Positions 62,821 to 64,000 of a stretch of DNA of 64,000 nucleotides are shown piece after piece. A program made the position numbers and the translations under genes. The stretch is from Clostridia bacterium (lineage in GTDB: Bacteria > Bacillota > Clostridia > Monoglobales > Monoglobaceae). Position 1 is the first letter of the stretch. Each line of letters starts with the position of its first letter. Where the stretch lies: contig CAAGHZ010000001.1 in assembly GCA_900769795.1 (NCBI GenBank), forward strand, positions 1-64,000, written 5' to 3'. The notes below the pieces were generated by a model. It did not search any database, was not told where the DNA came from, and saw nothing but the letters and a program-made list of their open reading frames with translations.

Positions 62821-64000
62821 CTACAAAGTCCCTTCTCCCTCGGATTCGGATGGTGTTTTTTCTATTGAATTTTCCGGTTTCTTTCCATCTGCATTGTCTT
62901 TATTGCTATTTTTATTGGAAGTTGCACCGTTGTCTTTATTGCTTGGCAATACTGCATCAGGGATGCTTGTGCCTTCCTTTTGGCTCTCGCCATCTTCCCG
63001 GTCATCGTATTTTCCATCTTTAATATCCATATAGGCATCAAACACAGCTCGTGCCACATTTGCCGCAAACACACTCTTTTCGCCATGTTCTATTATTACC
63101 GCTATTACGATTTCAGGGTCATCGTATGGTGCAAAGCCCACAAACAACACATTGTCTTTTCCATCAGGCACTTCGGCTGTACCCGTCTTGCCCGCCGCCT
63201 TATATTTGCTCGTAGCAAAAGCTGCCTGCGCTGTTCCCATGGTTACAACCTGACGCATTCCTGATTTCACCGCATTAAATGTACTATCTGAGATCGGTGT
63301 GTTTGACAATACTTTATGTTCATTTTTAAACACAACCTCATCTGTGTCATAATCAACAATCTCGTCAACCAAATGCAGAGAGTATCTCTTGCCTCTGTTA
63401 AGAATAGTACATACATATGACGCAAGTTGCGCAGGGGTAAACATATTATCAGACTGTCCTATTGACGCCTGCAAAACGTCACCCGGATACCATATTCCAC
63501 CAGATGCCTCACGCGCCTTGGGGCTTGCGAGAATTCCTGTGCTCTCGGGGAGTTCAATACCGGTATTCTCTCCAAGTCCAAACCCTGTCGCATATTCATC
63601 TATGGTTTCGATGCCCGTACGTCTACCTACATCATAAAAGAAATAGTTGCACGAAACCCCAATAGCCTCAGAGACCTCTATCGTTCCGTGAGTTGCCCCT
63701 GTCGATGAATACACAAGACAAGTCGGCTGATATGAATCATAATAGGTATACTTACCTTTATCTGCAATATAAGTTCCGGGGGTTATTACGCCTGTTTCCA
63801 ACGCCGCAATAGCCGTCAAGGGCTTAAAGGTAGACCCCGGAGAATACGTTCCGCTGAGAACTCTGTTTATAAGCGGCTTTGCCTTAGAGCTCAATAATTT
63901 CTCATAATCCTCGTTAAATGTTGTCAAATCATAAGACGGATACGAAGCCATAGCAAGCACGCCACCCGTTTTGGGATTTACTGCAATTGCCGCTCCTGCG
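62821..64000 (-). CDS. Class B penicillin-binding protein (transpeptidase), 5' part beyond window
   Basis: At least 393 residues of a PBP2/FtsI-type peptidoglycan cross-linking enzyme; the frame is open to the window edge, so the N-terminal anchor and dimerisation domain are missing here. The in-frame codon at 63960 is not the start. Active-site motifs are in order: SPGSTFKPLTAI (nucleophile Ser and Lys), GVSCNYFF (SxN) and KAAGKTGTAEVP (KTG). PKTGGVLAMASYPSYD before them is typical of MrdA-like enzymes. After the transpeptidase domain comes a hydrophilic, low-complexity tail of about 75 residues rich in Asn, Lys, Glu and Ser, which is extracellular. It is upstream of mgsA with 218 bases between. 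Confidence 0.93.
   Translation of the reverse strand, partial: AGAAIAVNPKTGGVLAMASYPSYDLTTFNEDYEKLLSSKAKPLINRVLSGTYSPGSTFKPLTAIAALETGVITPGTYIADKGKYTYYDSYQPTCLVYSSTGATHGTIEVSEAIGVSCNYFFYDVGRRTGIETIDEYATGFGLGENTGIELPESTGILASPKAREASGGIWYPGDVLQASIGQSDNMFTPAQLASYVCTILNRGKRYSLHLVDEIVDYDTDEVVFKNEHKVLSNTPISDSTFNAVKSGMRQVVTMGTAQAAFATSKYKAAGKTGTAEVPDGKDNVLFVGFAPYDDPEIVIAVIIEHGEKSVFAANVARAVFDAYMDIKDGKYDDREDGESQKEGTSIPDAVLPSNKDNGATSNKNSNKDNADGKKPENSIEKTPSESEGEGTL

Noticed and set aside
1..64000. CRISPR array, tRNA or rRNA genes, prophage or defence island
   Set aside because: No regularly spaced direct repeats, no cloverleaf-like segments and no phage, cas or restriction genes were noticed. A covariance-model scan would be needed to exclude small RNAs and weak riboswitches.

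Overview
The window is chromosomal DNA of a moderately AT-rich, spore-forming, anaerobic Firmicute of class Clostridia, probably a gut commensal assembled from a metagenome. The evidence is SpoVT, a SpoVB-type flippase, RqcP, the class III fructose-bisphosphatase, a GlgC/GlgD pair, strong AGGAGG ribosome binding sites, many sigma-A promoters with 17-base spacers, and several glycosidases for host or plant glycans. The first 20 bases match an Illumina adapter, so base 1 is the end of an assembled contig.

Layout. 0-12.5 kb: truncated AraC regulator, Ca2+-type P-ATPase, rpmE, pfkA, a stand-alone KDPG aldolase, an MFS transporter with an unassigned glycosidase, an ECF S-component with coaX (pantothenate uptake and phosphorylation), and a second MFS transporter. 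12.5-20 kb: fbp, then a minus-strand operon (GlpA-like, GlpB-like, DUF1667, glycerophosphodiesterase, HAD phosphatase) with a divergent DeoR/GlpR-type regulator; it looks like glycerophosphodiester and glycerol-3-phosphate catabolism. 20-24 kb: GH36 alpha-galactosidase and a NagZ-like GH3 enzyme. 24-31.6 kb: comF, glmU, pth, mfd and a PrsA-like foldase. 31.7-33 kb: an exported protein of unknown function between inverted repeat elements. 33-42 kb: the glycogen genes glgB, glgC, glgD, glgA and glgP. 42-45.4 kb: a polar amino-acid ABC transporter with an iron-type alcohol dehydrogenase inside its operon. 45.5-50 kb: gap, nth, glyA, rarA. 50-57.2 kb: rqcP, mazG, spoVB-like, an acyltransferase, spoVT, rlmB, ymdB-like, pgeF. 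57.3-62.1 kb: a transposase relic, an AraC regulator, and a divergent alpha-L-fucosidase, Gfo/Idh oxidoreductase and DMT transporter operon. 62.2-64 kb: mgsA and a class B penicillin-binding protein cut by the window end.

How it fits together. Sugars released from oligosaccharides (alpha-galactosidase, fucosidase, GH3, unassigned GH) enter glycolysis through pfkA and gap. fbp, methylglyoxal synthase and the glycogen genes handle carbon overflow and storage. The glycerol-phosphate operon feeds the triose-phosphate pool.

Most of the window is ordinary housekeeping. I saw no CRISPR array, prophage, rRNA or tRNA gene, and no clear defence or secondary-metabolite locus. The least expected features are pairs of double-hairpin repeats facing tail to tail (one pair encloses an exported gene, the other lies in the spoVT leader), the dehydrogenase translationally coupled to the amino-acid permease, and the kinase-less glycerol-phosphate operon.
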